From Methylobacterium fujisawaense (GTDB taxonomy: Bacteria; Pseudomonadota; Alphaproteobacteria; Rhizobiales; Beijerinckiaceae): 64,000 nucleotides of DNA. The first letter of the stretch is position 1, and the number at the start of each line of letters is the position of its first letter. The notes under the pieces are model-generated. The model had not been told where the DNA came from, did not search any database, and worked only from the letters and a program-made list of their open reading frames with translations. The stretch covers positions 124,001 through 188,000 of the forward strand of contig NZ_JACJIM010000010.1 of the NCBI RefSeq assembly GCF_014138435.1. The letters run 5' to 3'. Both the position numbers and the translations under genes were made by a program. Shown piece after piece: positions 25,734 to 34,369 of this stretch.

Positions 25734-27266
25734 ATGCACGACATCCGCGCCATCCGGGAGAACCCGGACGCCTTCGACAGCGACCTCGCCCGCCGGGGCC
25801 TCGCGCCGCTCTCGGCCGCGCTGATCGCGCTGGACGAGGCGCGGAAGGCGTCGGTCTCGGCCGCGCAGGCCAACCAGGAGCGGCGCAACGCCCTGGCCAA
25901 GGAGATCGGCGGCGCCAAGAAGGCCAAGGACGAGGACCGCGCCGCCGCCCTGATGGCGGAGGTCGCGGCCCTGAAGGGCGCCGAGCCGGAGCTGAAGGCC
26001 GCGCAGGACGCGGCCGACAAGGCGCTGGCGGACAAGCTCGCCGCGATCCCGAACCGGCCGAAACCTGACGTGCCCGAGGGTGCCGACGAGCACGGCAACG
26101 TCCTCTACCGCAGCCACGCCGCGACCCGCGAGCGGCTTACCGAGGGCCGCGAGCATTTCGAACTCGGCGAGGCCGCCGGCCTGATGGATTTCGAGGCGGC
26201 GGCCAAGCTGTCCGGGGCGCGCTTCGTGGTGCTGAAAGGTCAGCTCGCCCGGCTGGAGCGGGCGCTCGGCCAGTTCATGCTCGACCTGCACACCCAGGAG
26301 CACGGCTACCTGGAGGTGGCGCCGCCGGTTCTGGTGCGCGACGCCGCCATGTTCGGCACCGCGCAGCTGCCGAAGTTCGAGGACGATCAATTTAGTGTCA
26401 GAACCGGCAACAAAGATTTCTTAGACGATTTGGCCGGCGAAGAAGCTATGGCGGCCATCAAGCAACTCATTCGCCTTGAGAGTGAGAGCAATAATGATTA
26501 TTATTCAGACCAGCTAAACAAAAACGATCCCAATAAAATTATCAATTGGATGCGGAAAGCGTCTGTATTCGCTGAAATTTTTCGAAATTCCGGCGCAGAA
26601 AAGCTAACTTCTGACGAAGAGCTCGAAAAGCGAGTTGCAGAACTTAAGAATAACAGCGGGTTATGGCTCATCCCCACCGCCGAGGTGCCGCTGACGAACC
26701 TCGTCCGCGAGTCGATCCTCCGCGAGGAGGAGCTGCCCCTGCGCTTCACCGCGCTGACGCCCTGTTTCCGGGCCGAGGCCGGGTCGGCGGGGCGCGACAC
26801 CCGCGGCATGCTGCGCCAGCACCAGTTCAACAAGGTCGAGCTGGTCTCGATCACCACACCGGAGGAATCCGCCACCGAGCACGAGCGGATGCTCACCTGC
26901 GCCGAGGCGGTTCTGAAGAAGCTGGATCTGCCCTACCGGGTCATGACCCTCTGCACCGGCGACATGGGCTTCGCGGCGCAAAAAACCTACGACATCGAGG
27001 TCTGGGTGCCGGGCCAGCGCACCCACCGCGAGATCTCGTCGTGCTCGGTCTGCGGCGACTTCCAGGCCCGGCGGATGAACGCCCGCTACCGGGGCAAGGA
27101 CGGCAAGCCGGCCTATGTCCACACTCTCAACGGCTCGGGCGTGGCGGTCGGCCGCGCGCTCATCGCCGTGATGGAGAACTATCAGAACCCGGACGGGAGC
27201 ATCACGATCCCGTCGGTGCTCCACCCCTACATGGGCGGGCTCAACCGGATCGAGGGCACCCGCTGA
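25734..27266 (+). CDS. serS: Seryl-tRNA synthetase with large AT-rich in-frame insertion
   Basis: 510 residues against about 425-435 for bacterial SerRS. The N-terminal coiled-coil arm (residues 1-105, MHDIRAIRENPDAFDSDLAR onward) and the class II catalytic core are intact: motif 1 near APPVLVRDAAMFGTAQLPKF, the serine-binding TAE (315-317), motif 2 FRAEAGSAGRDTRGMLRQHQ, and motif 3 region NGSGVAVGRALIAVMENYQN. About 75-80 extra residues lie between LPKF (ends 215) and TAE, where E. coli SerRS has about 20. The extra DNA has about 43% GC while the flanks are near 70%. It charges tRNA-Ser and, as the only serS visible here, should be functional. The stop overlaps surE by one base. Confidence 0.93.
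   Translation: MHDIRAIRENPDAFDSDLARRGLAPLSAALIALDEARKASVSAAQANQERRNALAKEIGGAKKAKDEDRAAALMAEVAALKGAEPELKAAQDAADKALADKLAAIPNRPKPDVPEGADEHGNVLYRSHAATRERLTEGREHFELGEAAGLMDFEAAAKLSGARFVVLKGQLARLERALGQFMLDLHTQEHGYLEVAPPVLVRDAAMFGTAQLPKFEDDQFSVRTGNKDFLDDLAGEEAMAAIKQLIRLESESNNDYYSDQLNKNDPNKIINWMRKASVFAEIFRNSGAEKLTSDEELEKRVAELKNNSGLWLIPTAEVPLTNLVRESILREEELPLRFTALTPCFRAEAGSAGRDTRGMLRQHQFNKVELVSITTPEESATEHERMLTCAEAVLKKLDLPYRVMTLCTGDMGFAAQKTYDIEVWVPGQRTHREISSCSVCGDFQARRMNARYRGKDGKPAYVHTLNGSGVAVGRALIAVMENYQNPDGSITIPSVLHPYMGGLNRIEGTR
26387..26665 (+). other. AT-rich in-frame insertion within serS
   Basis: Codons about 219-311 of serS use A/T-ending codons (TTA, AAT, GAA, TAT, AAA) that the rest of the gene avoids. 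In 26401-26640 I count 104 G/C in 240 bases. The encoded segment is polar and helix-prone (AMAAIKQLIRLESESNNDYY, IINWMRKASVFAEIFRNSG, DEELEKRVAELKN), with no Cys or intein splice motif and no homing-endonuclease motif. No direct repeat is obvious at the borders. Both edges keep the frame, so the insert is translated into the enzyme. Confidence 0.85.
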
Positions 27267-28030
27267 TGCGCATCCTGGTCACCAACGACGACGGCATCCA
27301 CGCCCCGGGGCTCAGTACCCTGGAGGAGATCGCCCGGGAGCTGTCGGACGACGTCTGGGTGGTGGCGCCGGAGAGCGACCAGTCCGGCGTGTCGCACTCG
27401 CTGTCGCTCAACGACCCGCTGCGCCTGCGGCAGGTCTCAGAGCAGCGTTTCGCCGTGAAGGGGACGCCGTCGGACTGCGTGATCCTGGGCGTGCGCCACA
27501 TCCTGGGCGACCACGGGCCGGACCTCGTCCTGTCGGGGGTCAACCGCGGCCAGAACGTCGCCGAGGACGTGACCTATTCGGGCACGATCGCGGCCGCCAT
27601 GGAGGGGACGATCCTCGGCGTCCGCTCGATCGCGCTCAGCCAAGCCTACGGGGTGGGCGGACGCGGCGCCCTCAAGTGGGACTGCGCCCGGACGCACGGG
27701 GCGAAGGTCGTCCGGAAGATCCTGGAGACCGGGATCGAACCCGGCATCCTGGTCAACGTGAATTTTCCGGATTGCGAACCGGCCGACGTGCAGGGCATCG
27801 CGGTGGCCGCGCAGGGCTTCCGCAATCAGGCGCTGCTGTCCATCGACGCCCGGGTCGACGGGCGCGGCAACCCGTATTTCTGGCTGGCCTTCGCCAAGGC
27901 CCGGTTCGAGCCGGGCCACGGTTCGGATCTGAAAGCCATCGCCGAGAAGCGGATCTCGGTGACGCCCCTGCGCCTCGATCTCACGGACGAGCCGACGCTG
28001 ACGCGCTTCGCGCAGGCCTTCGCCGAGTGA
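27266..28030 (+). CDS. surE: 5'/3'-nucleotidase SurE
   Basis: 254 residues. The N-terminal metal-binding motif MRILVTNDDGIHAPGL (Asp8, Asp9) and WVVAPESDQSGVSHSLS with the conserved Ser and Asn residues, plus LVLSGVNRGQNVAEDVTYSGT, define SurE. It dephosphorylates nucleoside monophosphates and is linked to stationary-phase survival. Its ATG overlaps the serS stop by one base and its stop overlaps the next gene, so serS-surE-pcm form a coupled unit. Confidence 0.94.
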   Translation: MRILVTNDDGIHAPGLSTLEEIARELSDDVWVVAPESDQSGVSHSLSLNDPLRLRQVSEQRFAVKGTPSDCVILGVRHILGDHGPDLVLSGVNRGQNVAEDVTYSGTIAAAMEGTILGVRSIALSQAYGVGGRGALKWDCARTHGAKVVRKILETGIEPGILVNVNFPDCEPADVQGIAVAAQGFRNQALLSIDARVDGRGNPYFWLAFAKARFEPGHGSDLKAIAEKRISVTPLRLDLTDEPTLTRFAQAFAE

Positions 28031-28674
28031 TCGATCTGGGCAGCCTGGAAGAGGCTGCCGGCAACGCGGCCTTCGTCATGGCGCTCCGGGGCCGGGGCCT
28101 GCGGGACACCGCGGTGCTGCGGGCCATGGAACAGGTGCCCCGGGACACCTTCGCGCCGCCGCAGCATCGGGAGCATGCGCGGCGGGACATCGCCCTGCCG
28201 CTGTCCTGCGGCGCGTCGATGACGGCCCCCTCCACCGTGGCGGTGATGCTGGCGCTGCTTCGGCTCGAGCCGGGCCAGCGCGTCCTCGAGATCGGCACGG
28301 GCTCGGGCTACGTGACCGCCCTGCTCGCCCAGCTCGGGGCCGGGGCGGTGCTCAGCCTGGAACGCTACACCTCCCTGGCCGGGGCGGCGACGCGGCGGCT
28401 CGCGGCCCTGTCCGAGGTGCATGTCGTCCGGGCGGACGGGCTGGCCCCGGACCTGCCGGACGGGGGGTTCGACCGGATCCTGGTCCACGGCAGCGTCGCG
28501 GCGATCCCGCAGCACTGGCGCGCGGCCCTCGAACCCGGCGGACGGCTGGTGACGGGCCTCAGGGGCGAGGGCGGCTGCCGGGTCGCGGTGCTGCCGACGC
28601 CGGAGGCCGAGCCGGTACCGGGGGCGCCGGTGCGGCTGACGGCGCTGATGCCGGGACTGGCGCGGGTTCTCTGA
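28027..28674 (+). CDS. Protein-L-isoaspartate O-methyltransferase family protein
   Basis: 215 residues, GTG start overlapping the surE stop. It has the Pcm-type N-terminal part (VLRAMEQVPRDTFAPPQHRE), the SAM-binding motif VLEIGTGSGYVTALLAQLGA, and a later DRILVHGSVAAIPQHW. True Pcm usually has the sequence ISQPYIVA before the SAM motif; here it reads LSCGASMTAPSTVAVM, so substrate specificity may differ. Surviving operon order with surE supports protein repair in stationary phase. Confidence 0.8.
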   Translation: MIDLGSLEEAAGNAAFVMALRGRGLRDTAVLRAMEQVPRDTFAPPQHREHARRDIALPLSCGASMTAPSTVAVMLALLRLEPGQRVLEIGTGSGYVTALLAQLGAGAVLSLERYTSLAGAATRRLAALSEVHVVRADGLAPDLPDGGFDRILVHGSVAAIPQHWRAALEPGGRLVTGLRGEGGCRVAVLPTPEAEPVPGAPVRLTALMPGLARVL

Positions 28675-28778
28675 CGCCGAGCCGACAGGGCACGCGCCGC
28701 GAAGCGACCGAGGGCCGGGCGACATTTGCGAGCGCGGCGCCGCTGGATTGCCCCCTCGCGAGAACGGTGGAGCGACCC

Positions 28779-29657
28779 TCAGCCCACCCGCCGCGCCGCC
28801 CGCCACAGGCGCCACAGCCGGCGCCAGCGCGGCAGTTCGACGGGCGTGTTGAGCGGGTCGTAGGAGGCCCGCTCCATGGCGGCGAGGTAGGGTTCCACCA
28901 GGGCCGTGGGCAGGAAGGCGGCGCCCGCCGAGGGGGCGATGGTCGGACGCGCCGCCTCGAAGGCCTTGAGGTGCTGCCGGGCGAGGTCGCGCAGGTCGGC
29001 ACAGGCCCGGCGCAGGCCCGGCCCGCCGCGGCCCGTGACGATGTCCTCGCGGGTGACGCCGTAGCGGCCGAGGATGTCCGCCGGCAGGTAGACCTGCCCC
29101 GAGCGGGCGTGCCAGGGCAGGGCACGCAGGAGTCCGGTGATCCCGTAGGCAACCCCGGCATGGCCGGCCGCCCCCGCGCCGCCCGGCTCTGTGCCGTTGC
29201 CGATCACGAGGCTCGCCAGCCGGAACAGGGCCGAGGCGGTCTCGCCGCAATAGCCCTCCAGGTCGTTCACCCGAGGCATCGGGTCCTCGTAGAGATCGAA
29301 TACCCGTGCGTCGATCAGGTCGACGAAGGGCTGGCGACCGAGGCGGTTGACCCGGATCGCCTCCTCCAGGGCCGCCGCCACCGGATTGGCGCGCACGTCG
29401 CCCCGGGCCTCCCCCTGGAGAGCGTCGCGCCACCATTGCAGGCGGATCTCGCCGGCCAGGGGGTTCGAGGCCGCCTCGCGCACCCGCGCGATGGTCAGGC
29501 TGAAGGCGTAGAGGGCGAAGAGGTGCGGACGGGCGGCGGCCGGGGCGAACAGGGTGGCGTAGTAGCGGTCCGGATCGCCGGTCCGCACGAGATCCTCGCA
29601 ATGGGATTGCGCGAAGGCGAGCCCGGTCTCGGTGGTCCTGCCCTCGACCTCCGGCAT
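28779..29657 (-). CDS. Squalene/phytoene synthase-family protein, NDUFAF6-like
   Basis: 292 residues of the trans-isoprenyl diphosphate synthase head-to-head family. The first Asp-rich region of true synthases (DxxxD) is not preserved; IRLQWWRDALQGEARGD and LEGYCGETASALFRLASLV are the recognisable segments. That degeneration, and its position beside the Mth938-like gene, match bacterial relatives of the mitochondrial complex I assembly factor NDUFAF6 rather than a carotenoid enzyme. Start and stop overlap (ATGA-type) with the Mth938 gene upstream. Confidence 0.78.
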   Translation of the reverse strand: MPEVEGRTTETGLAFAQSHCEDLVRTGDPDRYYATLFAPAAARPHLFALYAFSLTIARVREAASNPLAGEIRLQWWRDALQGEARGDVRANPVAAALEEAIRVNRLGRQPFVDLIDARVFDLYEDPMPRVNDLEGYCGETASALFRLASLVIGNGTEPGGAGAAGHAGVAYGITGLLRALPWHARSGQVYLPADILGRYGVTREDIVTGRGGPGLRRACADLRDLARQHLKAFEAARPTIAPSAGAAFLPTALVEPYLAAMERASYDPLNTPVELPRWRRLWRLWRAARRVG

Positions 29658-30055
29658 CAGGCCACCGCGATCAGCGCGGCCGCGACCTTGCGGTTCTCGG
29701 CCACCAGGATGTTGTAGGTCCGGGCCGCGGCCCCGGTCTGCATCACGTCGAGGCCGACGCCGAAATCCTTGAGCCAGCCCCGCAAGGCGGGGTCGATGGC
29801 GGCGATGTCGAGGCCGGTGCCGACGAGCAGCAACTCGATCCCCTCCGATTCCGCCTGGACCGGCCGCAGGGCCGTCCGGTCGATCGCCCTCGGCTCCGTC
29901 ACCTCCCAGGCCCGAACCCCCGAGGGCAGCAGCAGGATCGAGCCGCGATGCGACATCCCGGCGAAGCGGAAGCCGCCATTGCCGTAGGTATCGATGATGT
30001 GGCGACCCGGCACGAAGCCGGAGTCGAAGGTCTTCGGACTTGGCTGATCGGCCAT
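29657..30055 (-). CDS. Mth938-domain protein (DUF498), NDUFAF3-like
   Basis: 132 residues. Hallmarks of the DUF498/Mth938 family are FRFAGMSHRGSILLLPSGV, ELLLVGTGLDIAAIDPALRG and VGLDVMQTGAAARTYNILV. The eukaryotic member, NDUFAF3, assists complex I assembly, and bacterial homologues frequently sit next to secD/secF as here. Biochemical activity is unknown. It lies 13 bases after secF on the same strand, so it is likely cotranscribed with the secretion genes. Confidence 0.85.
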   Translation of the reverse strand: MADQPSPKTFDSGFVPGRHIIDTYGNGGFRFAGMSHRGSILLLPSGVRAWEVTEPRAIDRTALRPVQAESEGIELLLVGTGLDIAAIDPALRGWLKDFGVGLDVMQTGAAARTYNILVAENRKVAAALIAVA

Positions 30056-30068
30056 CTCGGAAAAAAGA

Positions 30069-31010
30069 CTACTCCGCCGGTTGCGGGACGCCGGACCGCT
30101 CGGACGCGGCGCGGGCGCCCGAGAGCATCAGGCCCAGATAGATCAACACCGGAGTCGAGATGAAGATCGCCGAGTAGGTGCAGATCAGGACGCCGCAGAG
30201 CATCACCACGGCGAAGCCCTTGATCGCCTCGCCGCCGAACAGGACCAGCGCCAGCAGCGACAGGGAGGACGAGATCGACGTCATCACCGTGCGCGACATG
30301 GTCGAGTTGATCGACAGGTTCAGCAGGTCGACGGTGGGGATGGTCTTGTACCGCCGCATCAGCTCGCGGGTCCGGTCGAACACCACCACGGTTTCGTTGA
30401 GCGAGTAGCCCACGATGGTCAGGATCGCCGCGATCGAGGTCATGTTGAACTCGATCCGGGTGATGATGAACACGCCCACCGTCAGCACGATGTCGTGGAG
30501 CGTGCCGACGATGGCGCCGAGCGCCAGCTCCCGCTCGAACCGGAACCAGAGGTAGAGCAGCACCGCCACGACGGAGAGCACGACGCCCAGCGTGCCGGAC
30601 TGCACGAGTTCGCCGGAGACGCGCGGGCCGACGGTCTCGGTGCGGCGGAACTCGTAATCCTTATCGAAGGCGGCGTGCGCCTTGTTCATCACCGCGGTCT
30701 GGCCCTGCTCGCCGGGCTGGAGCGGCAGGCGGACCAGCACGGTACCCTGGTTGCCCAGTTCCTGCACCTCCGGCTCGCCGAAGCCGAAGCCCGCGGCCGT
30801 ATGGCGGATCGCCGCGACATCCGCGGTGCCGGATTTCGCCTGCAATTCGACCAGGGTCCCGCCCTTGAAGTCGATGCCGAAGTTCAACCCGATCGTCAGG
30901 AACAGCGCCACCGTGACGAGCGACAGCACCGCCGAGAGCGGGAAGGTGAAGCGCCGGAATCGCATGAAGTCGAAATGCGATTCATCGGGCCAGAGGCGGA
31001 GCAGGCGCAT
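30069..31010 (-). CDS. secF: Protein translocase subunit SecF
   Basis: 313 residues with six predicted membrane spans and a large periplasmic loop after span 1. The SecD/SecF signature is visible in LNFGIDFKGGTLVELQ, and the C-terminal block has GYSLNETVVVFDRTRE and INSTMSRTVMTSISS. With SecD and YajC it uses the proton motive force to help SecYEG release exported proteins. The secD stop lies 228 bases upstream, with a palindromic repeat in the gap, unusual for these genes. Confidence 0.95.
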   Translation of the reverse strand: MRLLRLWPDESHFDFMRFRRFTFPLSAVLSLVTVALFLTIGLNFGIDFKGGTLVELQAKSGTADVAAIRHTAAGFGFGEPEVQELGNQGTVLVRLPLQPGEQGQTAVMNKAHAAFDKDYEFRRTETVGPRVSGELVQSGTLGVVLSVVAVLLYLWFRFERELALGAIVGTLHDIVLTVGVFIITRIEFNMTSIAAILTIVGYSLNETVVVFDRTRELMRRYKTIPTVDLLNLSINSTMSRTVMTSISSSLSLLALVLFGGEAIKGFAVVMLCGVLICTYSAIFISTPVLIYLGLMLSGARAASERSGVPQPAE

Positions 31011-31058
31011 GGAAACGGACCTAACGTTTGGGAGATCTCAGCACCGGTCCGCTCGTCC

Positions 31059-31188
31059 CACCCTCACCCTCGACCTGAGGCGCCGGAGCGAAGCGGAGGC
31101 CTCGAAGGAGGGCTCCAGGGATCGCAGCGCCGTCTGGAGGGCCCCTTCGAGGCCCGCTGACGCGGGCACCTCAGGATGAGGTGAGGGT
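31059..31188. repeat. Palindromic intergenic repeat, copy 1 (between secD and secF)
   Basis: About 130 bases with inverted ends (CCTGAGG near the left edge, CCTCAGG near the right) and internal arms that can fold. Its core, GGCTCCAGGGATCGCAGCGC, recurs in the copy at 59965-60090. It lies inside the secD-secF transcript. It shows the features of a REP/BIME-like non-autonomous element; there is no ORF. Confidence 0.75.
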
Positions 31189-31238
31189 CTGGAGCGGCCT
31201 TCTTCCGCCGGTGATGCGTCTCCCGAAAGTGAACTCGT

Positions 31239-32843
31239 TCAGAACGGCAGGGTCTTCGGCCGGAAGGTCTTGTACCACACCGCGATCATCATCCGGGTCA
31301 GCGTCACCGCGGTGATGACCGTCGTCAGGATGCCGAGGATGAAGACCACGGCGAAGCCCTTCACCGGGCCCGAGCCGAGGAAGAACAGGATCAGGGCGGC
31401 GATCGCCATGGTCGAGTTCGAGTCGATGATGGTGGCGAAGGCCCGGTCGAAGCCCGCCTGCAGCGCCGAGATCAGCGAGCGGCCGGCATGGCTCTCCTCG
31501 CGCATGCGCTCGTAGATCAGGACGTTCGAATCCACCGCGGTGCCGATGGTGAGCACGATGCCGGCGATGCCCGGCAGCGTCATGGTCGCCTCCAGCACCG
31601 ACATCAGGCCCAGGATCAGCCCGACGTGGACGATCAGCGCGATGTTGGCGATGAAGCCGAACGTCCCGTAGGTCGCGAACATGAAGGCCACCACGAGGCC
31701 CGCCGCCACCAGGGTCGCGAGCTTGCCGGCCTCGATGGAGTCGCGGCCGAGGCCCGGGCCGACGACGCGGCGCTCGACCACGGTGAACTTGGCCGGCAGC
31801 GCGCCGGCCCGGAGCAGGACCGCCAGGTCGTTGGCCTGCTGGACGGTGAAGTTGCCGGTGATCTGGCCCGAACCGCCGGTGATCGCCGAGCGGATCACGG
31901 GGGCGGAGACGACCTCGTTGTCGAGCACGATCGCCATGCGCCGACCGATATTCTCCGAGGTCGCCTGCCCGAACCGCTGCGCGCCGCGCAGGTTGAACTT
32001 GAAGCTCACCATCGGCTCGTGGGACTGCTGGTCGAAGGCGGGCTGCGCGTCCGTCAGCTCGCCGCCATCGGCCATGACCCGGCGCTCCACCGGGACCTTG
32101 GCGCCCTTCTCGTCCTTGGAGGGCAGCATGTCGACGTCGCCCGAGGGGCTGTCGGCGAGCATGCGGAACTCGAGCTTGGCGGTCGAGCCGAGGAGCTTTT
32201 CCAGCCGCTCGGGATTCTGCTCGCCCGGCACCTGGATCAGAATGCGGTCGGCGCCCTGCTGCTGGATCGACGGCTCGGTGGTGCCGGTGGAGTCGAGGCG
32301 GCGCCGGATGACCTCGATGCCCTGGCTCACGGCCCGGCGGGTCCGGTCGGTGATGCCGGCATCGGTCAGCATGAGGCGGATCACGCCGCCCGGCTGCTCG
32401 GAGATGTCGAGGGTACGGGCCGCCGTCTGGCCTATCGAGGTGGTGATCGGCTGCGACAGTTCCTGAAGCTTCGGCAGGACCTTGGCCCGGGCGGCGGCGT
32501 CGTCGATCTTCACCTGGACGCCGCGCGGCAGGAGGCCGATGCCGCCGTCGGCGCGGACATTCTCCTGCTGGAGCACGCGGCGCACGTCGTCGCGCAGGGC
32601 CTTGGCCTGGGAGGCGACCAGCTCGTTCTGGTCGACCTCAAGCAGGAGCTGCGAGCCGCCCTGCAGGTCGAGGCCGAGCACGATGGCGCGGGTCGGCACG
32701 ATCCAGCTCGGGAACCACGTGGGCAGGCTGGCGACGAAGCCCTTGCGCTGCTCGGGCGAGAAGAAGCTCGGCACGGCGAGCATCAGCCCCACCAGGATCA
32801 AGCCTAGTGTCGCGATGATCTTCGCACGGGAGAAGCGCAGCAT
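31239..32843 (-). CDS. secD: Protein translocase subunit SecD
   Basis: 534 residues. Signature segments are VLGLDLQGGSQLLLEVD at the N-terminal periplasmic start, a long P1 head region, and the membrane block with IVLTIGTAVDSNVLIYERMREE. Six membrane spans are expected. It partners SecF and SecYEG. The N-terminus MLRFSRAKIIATLGLILVGLML is a clear first span. It lies 57 bases downstream of yajC. Confidence 0.96.
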   Translation of the reverse strand: MLRFSRAKIIATLGLILVGLMLAVPSFFSPEQRKGFVASLPTWFPSWIVPTRAIVLGLDLQGGSQLLLEVDQNELVASQAKALRDDVRRVLQQENVRADGGIGLLPRGVQVKIDDAAARAKVLPKLQELSQPITTSIGQTAARTLDISEQPGGVIRLMLTDAGITDRTRRAVSQGIEVIRRRLDSTGTTEPSIQQQGADRILIQVPGEQNPERLEKLLGSTAKLEFRMLADSPSGDVDMLPSKDEKGAKVPVERRVMADGGELTDAQPAFDQQSHEPMVSFKFNLRGAQRFGQATSENIGRRMAIVLDNEVVSAPVIRSAITGGSGQITGNFTVQQANDLAVLLRAGALPAKFTVVERRVVGPGLGRDSIEAGKLATLVAAGLVVAFMFATYGTFGFIANIALIVHVGLILGLMSVLEATMTLPGIAGIVLTIGTAVDSNVLIYERMREESHAGRSLISALQAGFDRAFATIIDSNSTMAIAALILFFLGSGPVKGFAVVFILGILTTVITAVTLTRMMIAVWYKTFRPKTLPF

Positions 32844-32900
32844 CGGCCGTCTTTTTCTCTTTTGGGCCGGCGCACGACGCCGGCCGGTTCAACCGGGAAC

Positions 32901-33233
32901 TCAGGCGGCTTTCACCGTGCCCTTGGCGCGGACCTCGGAGATCATCGACCGGACCACCCGAACGCGCACGTTCGGGGCGATCTCGACCTCGATCTCGGGC
33001 TGGTCGTCCGACGCCTTGGTCACGCGTCCGACGAGGCCGCCGTTGGTGACGACCGTATCGTCCCGGCGCACGGACTTCAGCAGCGCCTGGTGGTCCTTGA
33101 CCCGCTTCTGCTGCGGCCGCAGGATCAGGAAGTACATGATCACGAAGATCAGAACGAACGGGACCACCTGAAAGGCGATCTCCGCTCCGCCAGCGGCCGC
33201 ACCGGCCCCTTGCGCGAAGGCGGGGGTGATCAA
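32901..33233 (-). CDS. yajC: Preprotein translocase subunit YajC
   Basis: 110 residues. One membrane span (IAFQVVPFVLIFVIMYFLIL) is followed by the YajC motif RPQQKRVKDHQALLKSVRRDD and a small beta domain with VVTNGGLVGRVTKASDD. It forms part of the SecDF-YajC complex. It is the first gene of the yajC-secD-secF unit. Confidence 0.94.
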   Translation of the reverse strand: MITPAFAQGAGAAAGGAEIAFQVVPFVLIFVIMYFLILRPQQKRVKDHQALLKSVRRDDTVVTNGGLVGRVTKASDDQPEIEVEIAPNVRVRVVRSMISEVRAKGTVKAA

Positions 33234-33364
33234 CGAGCGTCTCCTGCGAATGGCGTGCAGGTCTGCCGCCGGATGAGGCGCCCGCAGACCTGTCGAAAAG
33301 CGCGCGGACTATAGCCAGGGGCTACCCGAAAGCAACGTCGAAGCGACAGGCCGATGCGGCGCGC

Positions 33365-34246
33365 TCACAGCAGGGCGCGGATCGCCGCCGCGAAGGCGTC
33401 CGGCGCCTCCTGGGGAAAGTTGTGCCCGACCCCCGCGACGATCTCACGCCGGTACGGTCCCGTGAAGTGGCGGGCGTCCGTGTCGGTGGCGGGCGGCGGC
33501 CCGACGCCGTCATCGGCCCCGAGCAGCACGATCGTCGGCACGGCGATCGCCGGCTGGGCGGCGAGCCGCGCCTCGATCTCCACCAGCGCCGGATCGCTCG
33601 GCACGAGCCCGAAACGGTGGCGGTAGGAATGCACCACCACGTCGACGAAGTCGGGATTGTCGAAGGCGCGGGCGGTCTGCGCGAAGGTCTCCGCGTCGAA
33701 CGCCCAGGTCGGCGACCAGAGCCGCCAGAGCAGGCGGCAGAAGGCGTCCCGGTTCTCGGCGAGGCCGGCGCGGCCGCGCTCGCCGTGGAGGTAGTACTGG
33801 TACCAGAGACGGTGCTCGGTCTCCGGCGCGACCGGCCGCCCGGCGGCCGGGATGTTCTGGATGTTGTAGCCGACGCCGCAGCTCACGAGGCCCCGGGCCC
33901 GGTCCGGCCAGAGCGCCGCCACCACGCAGGCGGCCCGGCCGCCCCAATCGTAGCCGGCGAGCACGGCGCGCCCGATGCCGAGGGCGTCGAGGAAGGCGAG
34001 CAGGTCGGCCCCGAGGGCCGCCTGCTCGCCCGAGCGCGGCGTGGCGGGGTCCAGGAACCGGGTCGGCCCGTAGCCGCGCAGGTACGGGACGAGGCAGCGC
34101 ACCCCGTCGGCGGCGAGACGCAGGGCCGCCGCCTCGCAGGCCTGGATATCGTAGGGGAAGCCGTGGAGCAGCACGGCGGGCGGCCCGTCCGGCGGACCGA
34201 ATTCCCGATAGGCGATGTCCAGCACGCCGGCCCGCACGCGTTCCAT
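33365..34246 (-). CDS. Alpha/beta hydrolase (epoxide hydrolase / haloalkane dehalogenase type)
   Basis: 293 residues. The oxyanion region is LLHGFPYDIQ, the nucleophile elbow is GYDWGGRAA with Asp100 instead of Ser, and the catalytic His is in GVGHNFPQE (His275). An Asp nucleophile is characteristic of epoxide hydrolases, haloalkane dehalogenases and fluoroacetate dehalogenases. YLRGYGPTRF is like the RGYG motif of epoxide hydrolases. The two tyrosines of the lid (WYQYYLHGERG) are compatible with an epoxide hydrolase; specificity is not settled. Confidence 0.82.
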   Translation of the reverse strand: MERVRAGVLDIAYREFGPPDGPPAVLLHGFPYDIQACEAAALRLAADGVRCLVPYLRGYGPTRFLDPATPRSGEQAALGADLLAFLDALGIGRAVLAGYDWGGRAACVVAALWPDRARGLVSCGVGYNIQNIPAAGRPVAPETEHRLWYQYYLHGERGRAGLAENRDAFCRLLWRLWSPTWAFDAETFAQTARAFDNPDFVDVVVHSYRHRFGLVPSDPALVEIEARLAAQPAIAVPTIVLLGADDGVGPPPATDTDARHFTGPYRREIVAGVGHNFPQEAPDAFAAAIRALL

Positions 34247-34369
34247 GAACGACTCCCCCTCGCCACGGGGCGATCCTAGCGGGTTCGCCGCGCAATTGCC
34301 GCACGCGCTTGCCGCCGCCGCGTCGCGCCCGACTTCTCCTGCGACGAAGAAGCGCGACGGTGGAGAACG

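Noticed and set aside
26387..26665. Intein or homing endonuclease in serS
   Set aside because: No Cys or Ser/Thr splice junction, no HN-Cys end motif, no LAGLIDADG or HNH motif, and the segment is too short.
28779..29657. Carotenoid or hopanoid biosynthesis enzyme (true phytoene/squalene synthase)
   Set aside because: The substrate-binding Asp motifs are not intact and the neighbourhood is secDF/Mth938 rather than isoprenoid genes.
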